Assembly: GCF_947507565.1 (NCBI RefSeq) | Contig: NC_089184.1 | Span: 1,116,001-1,180,000 of the forward strand | Length of the DNA: 64,000 nucleotides | DNA from: Oscarella lobularis | Lineage: Eukaryota > Porifera > Homoscleromorpha > Homosclerophorida > Oscarellidae | Direction of reading: 5' to 3' | Notes under the pieces: model-generated | Told to the model about the DNA's origin: nothing | What the model saw: the letters and a program-made list of their open reading frames with translations, nothing else | The model's database searches: none | Position numbers and translations under genes: made by a program | In this document: positions 48,201 through 62,250 of the stretch, one piece after another | How the letters are laid out: the number at the start of each line of letters is the position of its first letter | Numbering within the stretch: the stretch's first letter is position 1

Positions 48201-49587
48201 GTTCAACAGAAAACAGAAAACATGTTGAGTACGTTTAACAGAAAACATAATGAGTACCTTCAACAGAAAACATATTGAGTACCTTCAACAGAAAACGTAA
48301 TGAGTACCTTCAACAGAAAACATATTGAGTACCTTCAACAGAAAACAGAAAACATGTTGAGTACGTTTAACAGAAAACATAATGAGTACCTTCAACAGAA
48401 AACATATTGAGTACCTTCAACAGAAAACGTAATGAGTACCTTCAACAGAAAACATATTGAGTACCTTCAACAGAAAACAGAAAACATGTTGAGTACGTTT
48501 AACAGAAAACATAATGAGTACCTTCAACAGAAAACATATTGAGTACGTTCAACAGAAAACAGAAAACAGATTGAGACCTACAACAGAAAACAGAAAACAT
48601 TGATTACCTACAACAGAAAAAGAAAACAGATTGAGTACACTGTACCTACAACAGAAAACAGATTTAGTACTTTCAACAGAAAACATAATGAGTACCTTCA
48701 ACAGAAAACATATTGAGTACCTTCAACAGAAAACGTAATGAGTACCTTGAACAGAAAACATATTGAGTACCTTCAACAGAAAACAGAAAACATATTGAGT
48801 ACCTACAACAGAAAACAGAAAACATATTGAGTACGTTCAACAGAAAACATATTGAGTACCTTCAACAGAAAACATATTGAGTACCTTCAACAGAAAACGT
48901 AATGAGTACCTTCAACAGAAAACGTATTGAGTACCTACAACAGAAAACAGAAAACATATTGAGTACGTTCAACAGAAAACATTTTAAATACGTTCAACAG
49001 AAAACATATTGAGTACCTTCAACAGAAAACGTAATGAGTACCTTCAACAGAAAACGTATTGAGTACCTACAACAGAAAACAGAAAACATATTGAGTACGT
49101 TCAACAGAAAACATATTGAGTACCTTCAACAGAAAACATATTGAGTACCTTCAACAGAAAACAGAAAACATATTGAGTACAGTACCTTCAACAGAAAAAT
49201 ATTGAGTACCTTCAACAGAAAACATATTGAGTACCTTCAACAGAAAACAGAAAACGTATTGAGTACAGTACCTTCAACAGAAAAATATTGAGTACCTTCA
49301 ACAGAAAACATATTGAGTACGTTTAACAGAAAACATAATGAGTACCTTCAACAGAAAACATTGAGTACCTTCAACAGAAAACGTAATGAGTACCTTCAAC
49401 AGAAAACAGAAAACATGTTGAGTACGTTTAACAGAAAACATAATGAGTACCTTCAACAGAAAACATAATGAGTACCTTCAACAGAAAATGTATTGAGTAC
49501 CTTCAACAGAAAACGTAATGAGTACCTTCAACAGAAAACAGAAAACATATTGAGTACCTTCAACAGAAATCATATTGAGTACCTTCA

Positions 49588-52500
49588 ACAGAAAACAGAA
49601 AACATATTGAGTACAGTACCTTCAACAGAAAAATTTTGAGTACCTTCAACAGAAAACATATTGAGTACCTTCAACAGAAAACAGAAAACATATTGAGTAC
49701 AGTACCTTCAACAGAAAACATATTGAGTACGTTCAACAGAAAACATATTGAGTACGTTCAACAGAAAACATAATGAGTACCTTCAACAGAAAACAGAAAA
49801 CATATTGAGTACCTACAACAGAAAACAGAAAACATATTGAGTACGTTCAACAGAAAACATATTGAATACGTTTAACAGAAAACATAATGAGTACCTTCAA
49901 CAGAAAACATATTGAGTACCTTCAACAGAAAACGTAATGAGTACCTTCAACAGAAAACATATTGAGTACCTTCAACAGAAAACAGAAAACATGTTGAGTA
50001 CGTTTAACAGAAAACATAATGAGTACCTTCAACAGAAAACATATTGAGTACGTTCAACAGAAAACAGAAAACAGATTGAGACCTACAACAGAAAACAGAA
50101 AACATTGATTACCTACAACAGAAAAAGAAAACAGATTGAGTACACTGTACCTACAACAGAAAACAGATTTAGTACTTTCAACAGAAAACATAATGAGTAC
50201 CTTCAACAGAAAACATATTGAGTACATTCAACAGAAAACAGAAAACATATTGAGTACAGTACCTTCAACGGAAAAATATTGAGTACCTTCAACAGAAAAC
50301 ATATTGAGTACCTTCAACAGAAAACAGAAAACATATTGAGTACCTACAACAGAAAACAGAAAACATATTGAGTACGTTCAACAGAAAACATATTGAGTAC
50401 CTTCAACAGAAAACATATTGAGTACGTTCAATAGAAAACATATTGAGTACGTTCAACAGAAAACATAATGAGTACCTTCAACAGAAAACATAATGAGTAT
50501 CTTCAACAGAAAACATATTGAGTACCTTCAACAGAAAACAGAAAACGTAATGAGTACCTTCAACAGAAAACAGAAAACATATTGAGTACGTTTAACAGAA
50601 AACATAATGAGTACCTTCAACAGAAAACATAATGAGTACCTTCAACAGAAAACATATTGAGTACCTTCAACAGAAAACGTAATGAGTACCTTCAAATAAA
50701 ACGTAATGAGTACCTTCAACAGAAAACGTATTGAGTACCTACAACAGAAAACATATTGAGTACCTTCAACAGAGAACATATTGAGTACCTTCAACAGAAA
50801 ACAGAAAACATATTGAATACGTTCAACAGAAAACATGTTGAATACGTTTAAAAGAAAACATAATGAGTACCTTCAACAGAAAACATAATGAGTACCTTCA
50901 ACAGAAGACATATTGAGTACCTTCAACAGAAAACGTAATGAGTACCTTCAACAGAAAACGTAATGAGTACCTTCAACAAAAAACGTATTGAGTACCTACA
51001 ACAGAAAACAGAAAACATATTGAGTACGTTCAACAGAAAACATATTGAATACGTTCAACAGAAAACATATTGAGTACCTTCAACAGAAAACGTAATGAGT
51101 ACCTTCAACAGAAAACGTATTGAGTACCTACAACAGAAAACAGAAAACATATTGAGTACGTTCAACAGAAAACATATTAAATACGTTCAACAGAAAACAT
51201 ATTGAGTACCTTCAACAGAAAACGTAATGAGTACCTTCAACAGAAAACGTATTGAGTACCTACAACAGAAAACAGAAAACATATTGAGTACGTTCAACAG
51301 AAAACATATTGAGTACCTTCAACAGAAAACATATTGAGTACCTTCAACAGAAAACAGAAAACATATTGAGTACAGTACCTTCAACAGAAAAATATTGAGT
51401 ACCTTCAACAGAAAACATATTAAGTACCTTCAACAGAAAACAGAAAACATATTGAGTACAGTACCTTCAACAGAAAAATATTGAGTACCTTCAACAGAAA
51501 ACATATTGAGTACGTTTAACAGAAAACATAATGAGTACCTTCAACAGAAAACATTGAGTACCTTCAACAGAAAACGTAATGAGTACCTTCAACAGAAAAC
51601 AGAAAACATGTTGAGTATGTTTAACAGAAAACATAATGAGTACCTTCAACAGAAAACATATTGAGTACCTTCAACAGAAAACGTAATGAGTACCTTCAAC
51701 AGAAAACATATTGAGTACCTTCAACAGAAAACAGAAAACATGTTGAGTACGTTTAACAGAAAACATAATGAGTACCTTCAACAGAAAACATATTGAGTAC
51801 GTTCAACAGAAAACAGAAAACAGATTGAGACCTACAACAGAAAACAGTAAACATTTATTACCTACAACAGAAAATAAAAACAGATTGAGTACACTGTACC
51901 TACAACAGAAGACAGATTGAGTACTTTCAACAGAAAACATAATGAGTACCTTCAACAGAAAACATATTGAGTACCTTCAACAGAAAACGTAATGAGTACC
52001 TTCAACAGAAAACATATTGAGTACCTTCAACAGAAAACAGAAAACATATTGAGTACCTACAACAGAAAACAGAAAACATATTGAGCACGTTCAACAGAAA
52101 ACATATTGAGTACCTTCAACAGAAAACAGATTGAGTACTTTCAACACAAAACATAATGAGTACCTTCAACAGAAAACATATTGAGTACCTTCAACAGAAA
52201 ACGTAATGAGTACCTTCAACAGAAAACGTATTGAGTACCTACAACAGAAAACAGAAAACATATTGAGTACGTTCAACAGAAAACATATTAAATACGTTCA
52301 ACAGAAAACATATTGAGTACCTTCAAGAGAAAACGTTATGAGTACCTTCAACAGAAAACGTATTGAGTACCTACAACAGAAAACAGAAAACATATTGAGT
52401 ACGTTCAACAGAAAACATATTGAGTACCTTCAACAGAAAACATATTGAGGACCTTCAACAGAAAACAGAAAACATATTGAGTACAGTACCTTCAACAGAA

Positions 52501-55500
52501 AAATATTGAGTACCTACAACAGAAAACATATTGAGTACCTTCAACAGAAAACAGAAAACATATTGAGTACAGTACCTTCAACAGAAAAATATTGAGTACC
52601 TTCAACAGAAAACATATTGAATACGTTTAACAGAAAACATAATGAGTACCTTCAACAGAAAACATAATGAGTACCTTCAACAGAAAACATAATGAGTACC
52701 TTCAACAGAAAACATATTGAGTACCTTCAACAGAAAACGTAATGAGTACCTTCAACAGAAAACGTAATGAGTACCTTCAACAAAAAACGTATTGAGTACC
52801 TACAACAGAAGACAGAAAACATATTGAGTACGTTCAACAGAAAACATATTGAATACGTTCAACAGAAAACATATTGAGTACCTTTAACAGAAAACGTAAT
52901 GAGTACCTTCAACAGAAAACGTATTGAGTACCTACAACAGAAAACAGAAAAAATATTGAGTACGTTCAACAGAAAACATATTAAATACGTTCAACAGAAA
53001 ACATATTGAGTACCTTCAACAGAAAACGTAATGAGTACCTTCAACAGAAAACGTATTGAGTACCTACAACAGAAAACAGAAAACATATTGAGTACGTTCA
53101 ACAGAAAACATATTGAGTACCTTCAACAGAAAACATATTGAGTACCTTCAACAGAAAACAGAAAACATATTGAGTACAGTACCTTCAACAGAAAAATATT
53201 GAGTACCTTCAACAGAAAACATATTGAGTACCTTCAACAGAAAACAGAAAACGTATTGAGTACAGTACCTTCAACAGAAAAATATTGAGTACCTTCAACA
53301 GAAAACATATTGAGTACGTTTAACAGAAAACATAATGAGTACCTTCAACAGAAAACATTGAGTACCTTCAACAGAAAACGTAATGAGTACCTTCAACAGA
53401 AAACAGAAAACATGTTGAGTACGTTTAACAGAAAACATAATGAGTACCTTCAACAGAAAACATAATGAGTACCTTAAACAGAAAATGTATTGAGTACCTA
53501 CAACAGAAAACAGAAAACATATTGAGTACGTTCAACAGAAAACATATTAAATACGTTCAACAGAAAACATATTGAGTACCTTCAAGAGAAAACGTTATGA
53601 GTACCTTCAACAGAAAACGTATTGAGTACCTACAACAGAAAACAGAAAACATATTGAGTACCTTCAACAGAAAACATATTGAGGACCTTCAACAGAAAAC
53701 AGAAAACATATTGAGTACAGTACCTTCAACAGAAAAATATTGAGTACCTACAACAGAAAACATATTGAGTACCTTCAACAGAAAACAGAAAACATATTGA
53801 GTACAGTACCTTCAACAGAAAAATATTGAGTACCTTCAACAGAAAACATATTGAATACGTTTAACAGAAAACATAATGAGTACCTTCAACAGAAAACATA
53901 ATGAGTACCTTCAACAGAAAACATAATGAGTACCTTCAACAGAAAACATATTGAGTACCTTCAACAGAAAACGTAATGAGTACATTCAACAGAAAACGTA
54001 ATGAGTACCTTCAACAAAAAACGTATTGAGTACCTACAACAGAAAACAGAAAACATATTGAGTACGTTCAACAGAAAACATATTGAATACGTTCAACAGA
54101 AAACATATTGAGTACCTTCAACAGAAAACGTAATGAGTACCTTCAACAGAAAACGTATTGAGTACCTACAACAGAAAACAGAAAAAATATTGAGTACGTT
54201 CAACAGAAAACATATTAAATACGTTCAACAGAAAACATATTGAGTACCTTCAACAGAAAACGTAATGAGTACCTTCAACAGAAAACGTATTGAGTACCTA
54301 CAACAGAAAACAGAAAACATATTGAGTACGTTCAACAGAAAACATATTGAGTACCTTCAACAGAAAACAGAAAACATATTGAGTACGTTCAACAGAAAAC
54401 ATATTGAGTACCTTCAACAGAAAACATATTGAGTACCTTCAACAGAAAACAGAAAACATATTGAGTACAGTACCTTCAACAGAAAAATATTGAGTACCTT
54501 CAACAGAAAACATATTGAGTACCTTCAACAGAAAACAGAAAACGTATTGAGTACAGTACCTTCAACAGAAAAATATTGAGTACCTTCAACAGAAAACATA
54601 TTGAGTACGTTTAACAGAAAACATAATGAGTACCTTCAACAGAAAACATTGAGTACCTTCAACAGAAAACGTAATGAGTACCTTCAACAGAAAACAGAAA
54701 ACATGTTGAGTACGTTTAACAGAAAACATAATGAGTACCTTCAACAGAAAACATAATGAGTACCTTCAACAGAAAATGTATTGAGTACCTTCAACAGAAA
54801 ACGTAATGAGTACCTTCAACAGAAAACAGAAAACATATTGAGTACCTTCAACAGAAATCATATTGAGTACCTTCAACAGAAAACAGAAAACATATTGAGT
54901 ACAGTACCTTCAACAGAAAAATATTGAGTACCTTCAACAGAAAACATATTGAGTACCTTCAACAGAAAACAGAAAACGTATTGAGTACAGTACCTTCAAC
55001 AGAAAAATATTGAGTACCTTCAACAGAAAACATATTGAGTACGTTTAACAGAAAACATAATGAGTACCTTCAACAGAAAACATTGAGTACCTTCAACAGA
55101 AAACGTAATGAGTACCTTCAACAGAAAACAGAAAACATGTTGAGTACGTTTAACAGAAAACATAATGAGTACCTTCAACAGAAAACATAATGAGTACCTT
55201 CAACAGAAAATGTATTGAGTACCTTCAACAGAAAACGTAATGAGTACCTTCAACAGAAAACAGAAAACATATTGAGTACCTTCAACAGAAATCATATTGA
55301 GTACCTTCAACAGAAAACAGAAAACATATTGAGTACAGTACCTTCAACAGAAAAATTTTGAGTACCTTCAACAGAAAACATATTGAGTACCTTCAACAGA
55401 AAACAGAAAACATATTGAGTACAGTACCTTCAACAGAAAACATATTGAGTACGTTCAACAGAAAACATATTGAGTACGTTCAACAGAAAACATAATGAGT

Positions 55501-58500
55501 ACCTTCAACAGAAAACAGAAAACATATTGAGTACCTACAACAGAAAACAGAAAACATATTGAGTACGTTCAACAGAAAACATATTGAATACGTTTAACAG
55601 AAAACATAATGAGTACCTTCAACAGAAAACATATTGAGTACCTTCAACAGAAAACGTAATGAGTACCTTCAACAGAAAACATATTGAGTACCTTCAACAG
55701 AAAACAGAAAACATGTTGAGTACGTTTAACAGAAAACATAATGAGTACCTTCAACAGAAAACATATTGAGTACGTTCAACAGAAAACAGAAAACAGATTG
55801 AGACCTACAACAGAAAACAGAAAACATTGATTACCTACAACAGAAAAAGAAAACAGATTGAGTACACTGTACCTACAACAGAAAACAGATTTAGTACTTT
55901 CAACAGAAAACATAATGAGTACCTTCAACAGAAAACATATTGAGTACATTCAACAGAAAACAGAAAACATATTGAGTACAGTACCTTCAACGGAAAAATA
56001 TTGAGTACCTTCAACAGAAAACATATTGAGTACCTTCAACAGAAAACAGAAAACATATTGAGTACCTACAACAGAAAACAGAAAACATATTGAGTACGTT
56101 CAACAGAAAACATATTGAGTACCTTCAACAGAAAACATATTGAGTACGTTCAATAGAAAACATATTGAGTACGTTCAACAGAAAACATAATGAGTACCTT
56201 CAACAGAAAACATAATGAGTATCTTCAACAGAAAACATATTGAGTACCTTCAACAGAAAACAGAAAACGTAATGAGTACCTTCAACAGAAAACAGAAAAC
56301 ATATTGAGTACAGTACCTTCAACAGAAAAATTTTGAGTACCTTCAACAGAAAACATATTGAGTACCTTCAACAGAAAACAGAAAACATATTGAGTACAGT
56401 ACCTTCAACAGAAAACATATTGAGTACGTTCAACAGAAAACATATTGAGTACGTTCAACAGAAAACATAATGAGTACCTTCAACAGAAAACAGAAAACAT
56501 ATTGAGTACCTACAACAGAAAACAGAAAACATATTGAGTACGTTCAACAGAAAACATATTGAATACGTTTAACAGAAAACATAATGAGTACCTTCAACAG
56601 AAAACATATTGAGTACCTTCAACAGAAAACGTAATGAGTACCTTCAACAGAAAACATATTGAGTACCTTCAACAGAAAACAGAAAACATGTTGAGTACGT
56701 TTAACAGAAAACATAATGAGTACCTTCAACAGAAAACATATTGAGTACGTTCAACAGAAAACAGAAAACAGATTGAGACCTACAACAGAAAACAGAAAAC
56801 ATTGATTACCTACAACAGAAAAAGAAAACAGATTGAGTACACTGTACCTACAACAGAAAACAGATTTAGTACTTTCAACAGAAAACATAATGAGTACCTT
56901 CAACAGAAAACATATTGAGTACATTCAACAGAAAACAGAAAACATATTGAGTACAGTACCTTCAACGGAAAAATATTGAGTACCTTCAACAGAAAACATA
57001 TTGAGTACCTTCAACAGAAAACAGAAAACATATTGAGTACCTACAACAGAAAACAGAAAACATATTGAGTACGTTCAACAGAAAACATATTGAGTACCTT
57101 CAACAGAAAACATATTGAGTACGTTCAATAGAAAACATATTGAGTACGTTCAACAGAAAACATAATGAGTACCTTCAACAGAAAACATAATGAGTACCTT
57201 CAACAGAAAACATATTGAGTACCTTCAACAGAAAACGTAATGAGTACCTTCAAATAAAACGTAATGAGTACCTTCAACAGAAAACGTATTGAGTACCTAC
57301 AACAGAAAACATATTGAGTACCTTCAACAGAGAACATATTGAGTACCTTCAACAGAAAACAGAAAACATATTGAATACGTTCAACAGAAAACATGTTGAA
57401 TACGTTTAAAAGAAAACATAATGAGTACCTTCAACAGAAAACATAATGAGTACCTTCAACAGAAGACATATTGAGTACCTTCAACAGAAAACGTAATGAG
57501 TACCTTCAACAGAAAACGTAATGAGTACCTTCAACAAAAAACGTATTGAGTACCTACAACAGAAAACAGAAAACATATTGAGTACGTTCAACAGAAAACA
57601 TATTGAATACGTTCAACAGAAAACATATTGAGTACCTTCAACAGAAAACGTAATGAGTACCTTCAACAGAAAACGTATTGAGTACCTACAACAGAAAACA
57701 GAAAACATATTGAGTACGTTCAACAGAAAACATATTAAATACGTTCAACAGAAAACATATTGAGTACCTTCAACAGAAAACGTAATGAGTACCTTCAACA
57801 GAAAACGTATTGAGTACCTACAACAGAAAACAGAAAACATATTGAGTACGTTCAACAGAAAACATATTGAGTACCTTCAACAGAAAACATATTGAGTACC
57901 TTCAACAGAAAACAGAAAACATATTGAGTACAGTACCTTCAACAGAAAAATATTGAGTACCTTCAACAGAAAACATATTGAGTACCTTCAACAGAAAACA
58001 GAAAACATATTGAGTACAGTACCTTCAACAGAAAAATATTGAGTACCTTCAACAGAAAACATATTGAGTACGTTTAACAGAAAACATAATGAGTACCTTC
58101 AACAGAAAACATTGAGTACCTTCAACAGAAAACGTAATGAGTACCTTCAACAGAAAACAGAAAACATGTTGAGTATGTTTAACAGAAAACATAATGAGTA
58201 CCTTCAACAGAAAACATATTGAGTACCTTCAACAGAAAACGTAATGAGTACCTTCAACAGAAAACATATTGAGTACCTTCAACAGAAAACAGAAAACATG
58301 TTGAGTACGTTTAACAGAAAACATAATGAGTACCTTCAACAGAAAACATATTGAGTACGTTCAACAGAAAACAGAAAACAGATTGAGACCTACAACAGAA
58401 AACAGTAAACATTTATTACCTACAACAGAAAATAAAAACAGATTGAGTACACTGTACCTACAACAGAAGACAGATTGAGTACTTTCAACAGAAAACATAA

Positions 58501-61500
58501 TGAGTACCTTCAACAGAAAACATATTGAGTACCTTCAACAGAAAACGTAATGAGTACCTTCAACAGAAAACATATTGAGTACCTTCAACAGAAAACAGAA
58601 AACATATTGAGTACCTACAACAGAAAACAGAAAACATATTGAGCACGTTCAACAGAAAACATATTGAGTACCTTCAACAGAAAACAGATTGAGTACTTTC
58701 AACACAAAACATAATGAGTACCTTCAACAGAAAACATATTGAGTACCTTCAACAGAAAACGTAATGAGTACCTTCAACAGAAAACGTATTGAGTACCTAC
58801 AACAGAAAACAGAAAACATATTGAGTACGTTCAACAGAAAACATATTAAATACGTTCAACAGAAAACATATTGAGTACCTTCAAGAGAAAACGTTATGAG
58901 TACCTTCAACAGAAAACGTATTGAGTACCTACAACAGAAAACAGAAAACATATTGAGTACGTTCAACAGAAAACATATTGAGTACCTTCAACAGAAAACA
59001 TATTGAGGACCTTCAACAGAAAACAGAAAACATATTGAGTACAGTACCTTCAACAGAAAAATATTGAGTACCTACAACAGAAAACATATTGAGTACCTTC
59101 AACAGAAAACAGAAAACATATTGAGTACAGTACCTTCAACAGAAAAATATTGAGTACCTTCAACAGAAAACATATTGAATACGTTTAACAGAAAACATAA
59201 TGAGTACCTTCAACAGAAAACATAATGAGTACCTTCAACAGAAAACATAATGAGTACCTTCAACAGAAAACATATTGAGTACCTTCAACAGAAAACGTAA
59301 TGAGTACCTTCAACAGAAAACGTAATGAGTACCTTCAACAAAAAACGTATTGAGTACCTACAACAGAAGACAGAAAACATATTGAGTACGTTCAACAGAA
59401 AACATATTGAATACGTTCAACAGAAAACATATTGAGTACCTTTAACAGAAAACGTAATGAGTACCTTCAACAGAAAACGTATTGAGTACCTACAACAGAA
59501 AACAGAAAAAATATTGAGTACGTTCAACAGAAAACATATTAAATACGTTCAACAGAAAACATATTGAGTACCTTCAACAGAAAACGTAATGAGTACCTTC
59601 AACAGAAAACGTATTGAGTACCTACAACAGAAAACAGAAAACATATTGAGTACGTTCAACAGAAAACATATTGAGTACCTTCAACAGAAAACATATTGAG
59701 TACCTTCAACAGAAAACAGAAAACATATTGAGTACACTACCTTCAACAGAAAAATATTGAGTACCTTCAACAGAAAACATATTGAGTACCTTCAACAGAA
59801 AACAGAAAACGTATTGAGTACAGTACCTTCAACAGAAAAATATTGAGTACCTTCAACAGAAAACATATTGAGTACGTTTAACAGAAAACATAATGAGTAC
59901 CTTCAACAGAAAACATTGAGTACCTTCAACAGAAAACGTAATGAGTACCTTCAACAGAAAACAGAAAACATGTTGAGTACGTTTAACAGAAAACATAATG
60001 AGTACCTTCAACAGAAAACATAATGAGTACCTTCAACAGAAAATGTATTGAGTACCTACAACAGAAAACAGAAAACATATTGAGTACGTTCAACAGAAAA
60101 CATATTAAATACGTTCAACAGAAAACATATTGAGTACCTTCAAGAGAAAACGTTATGAGTACCTTCAACAGAAAACGTATTGAGTACCTACAACAGAAAA
60201 CAGAAAACATATTGAGTACCTTCAACAGAAAACATATTGAGGACCTTCAACAGAAAACAGAAAACATATTGAGTACAGTACCTTCAACAGAAAAATATTG
60301 AGTACCTACAACAGAAAACATATTGAGTACCTTCAACAGAAAACAGAAAACATATTGAGTACAGTACCTTCAACAGAAAAATATTGAGTACCTTCAACAG
60401 AAAACATATTGAATACGTTTAACAGAAAACATAATGAGTACCTTCAACAGAAAACATAATGAGTACCTTCAACAGAAAACATAATGAGTACCTTCAACAG
60501 AAAACATATTGAGTACCTTCAACAGAAAACGTAATGAGTACATTCAACAGAAAACGTAATGAGTACCTTCAACAAAAAACGTATTGAGTACCTACAACAG
60601 AAAACAGAAAACATATTGAGTACGTTCAACAGAAAACATATTGAATACGTTCAACAGAAAACATATTGAGTACCTTCAACAGAAAACGTAATGAGTACCT
60701 TCAACAGAAAACGTATTGAGTACCTACAACAGAAAACAGAAAAAATATTGAGTACGTTCAACAGAAAACATATTAAATACGTTCAACAGAAAACATATTG
60801 AGTACCTTCAACAGAAAACGTAATGAGTACCTTCAACAGAAAACGTATTGAGTACCTACAACAGAAAACAGAAAACATATTGAGTACGTTCAACAGAAAA
60901 CATATTGAGTACCTTCAACAGAAAACAGAAAACATATTGAGTACGTTCAACAGAAAACATATTGAGTACCTTCAACAGAAAACATATTGAGTACCTTCAA
61001 CAGAAAACAGAAAACATATTGAGTACAGTACCTTCAACAGAAAAATATTGAGTACCTTCAACAGAAAACATATTGAGTACCTTCAACAGAAAACAGAAAA
61101 CGTATTGAGTACAGTACCTTCAACAGAAAAATATTGAGTACCTTCAACAGAAAACATATTGAGTACGTTTAACAGAAAACATAATGAGTACCTTCAACAG
61201 AAAACATTGAGTACCTTCAACAGAAAACGTAATGAGTACCTTCAACAGAAAACAGAAAACATGTTGAGTACGTTTAACAGAAAACATAATGAGTACCTTC
61301 AACAGAAAACATAATGAGTACCTTCAACAGAAAATGTATTGAGTACCTTCAACAGAAAACGTAATGAGTACCTTCAACAGAAAACAGAAAACATATTGAG
61401 TACCTTCAACAGAAATCATATTGAGTACCTTCAACAGAAAACAGAAAACATATTGAGTACAGTACCTTCAACAGAAAAATATTGAGTACCTTCAACAGAA

Positions 61501-62250
61501 AACATATTGAGTACCTTCAACAGAAAACAGAAAACGTATTGAGTACAGTACCTTCAACAGAAAAATATTGAGTACCTTCAACAGAAAACATATTGAGTAC
61601 GTTTAACAGAAAACATAATGAGTACCTTCAACAGAAAACATTGAGTACCTTCAACAGAAAACGTAATGAGTACCTTCAACAGAAAACAGAAAACATGTTG
61701 AGTACGTTTAACAGAAAACATAATGAGTACCTTCAACAGAAAACATAATGAGTACCTTCAACAGAAAATGTATTGAGTACCTTCAACAGAAAACGTAATG
61801 AGTACCTTCAACAGAAAACAGAAAACATATTGAGTACCTTCAACAGAAATCATATTGAGTACCTTCAACAGAAAACAGAAAACATATTGAGTACAGTACC
61901 TTCAACAGAAAAATTTTGAGTACCTTCAACAGAAAACATATTGAGTACCTTCAACAGAAAACAGAAAACATATTGAGTACAGTACCTTCAACAGAAAACA
62001 TATTGAGTACGTTCAACAGAAAACATATTGAGTACGTTCAACAGAAAACATAATGAGTACCTTCAACAGAAAACAGAAAACATATTGAGTACCTACAACA
62101 GAAAACAGAAAACATATTGAGTACGTTCAACAGAAAACATATTGAATACGTTTAACAGAAAACATAATGAGTACCTTCAACAGAAAACATATTGAGTACC
62201 TTCAACAGAAAACGTAATGAGTACCTTCAACAGAAAACATATTGACTACC
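49588..62250 (+). repeat. 6,697-bp higher-order repeat, two copies
   Basis: Copy 1 begins about 49588 and copy 2 about 56285 (AAATTTTGAG at 49631 and 56328, offset 6,697). Copy 2 lacks about 139 bp present at about 50480-50620, so downstream markers are offset 6,558 (identical tracts at 50642 and 57200; CAACAGAAATCATATTG at 54849 and 61407; GAGTATGTTTAAC near 51613 and 58171). Similarity ends near 62250. Confidence 0.85.
55283..57260 (+). repeat. About 975-bp duplication nested in the 6.7-kb repeat
   Basis: AACATTGATTACC is at 55823 and 56798 (offset 975), inside the junction of the two 6.7-kb copies. The same block occurs a third time at 50101 (offset 5,722 to the first). Confidence 0.75.
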
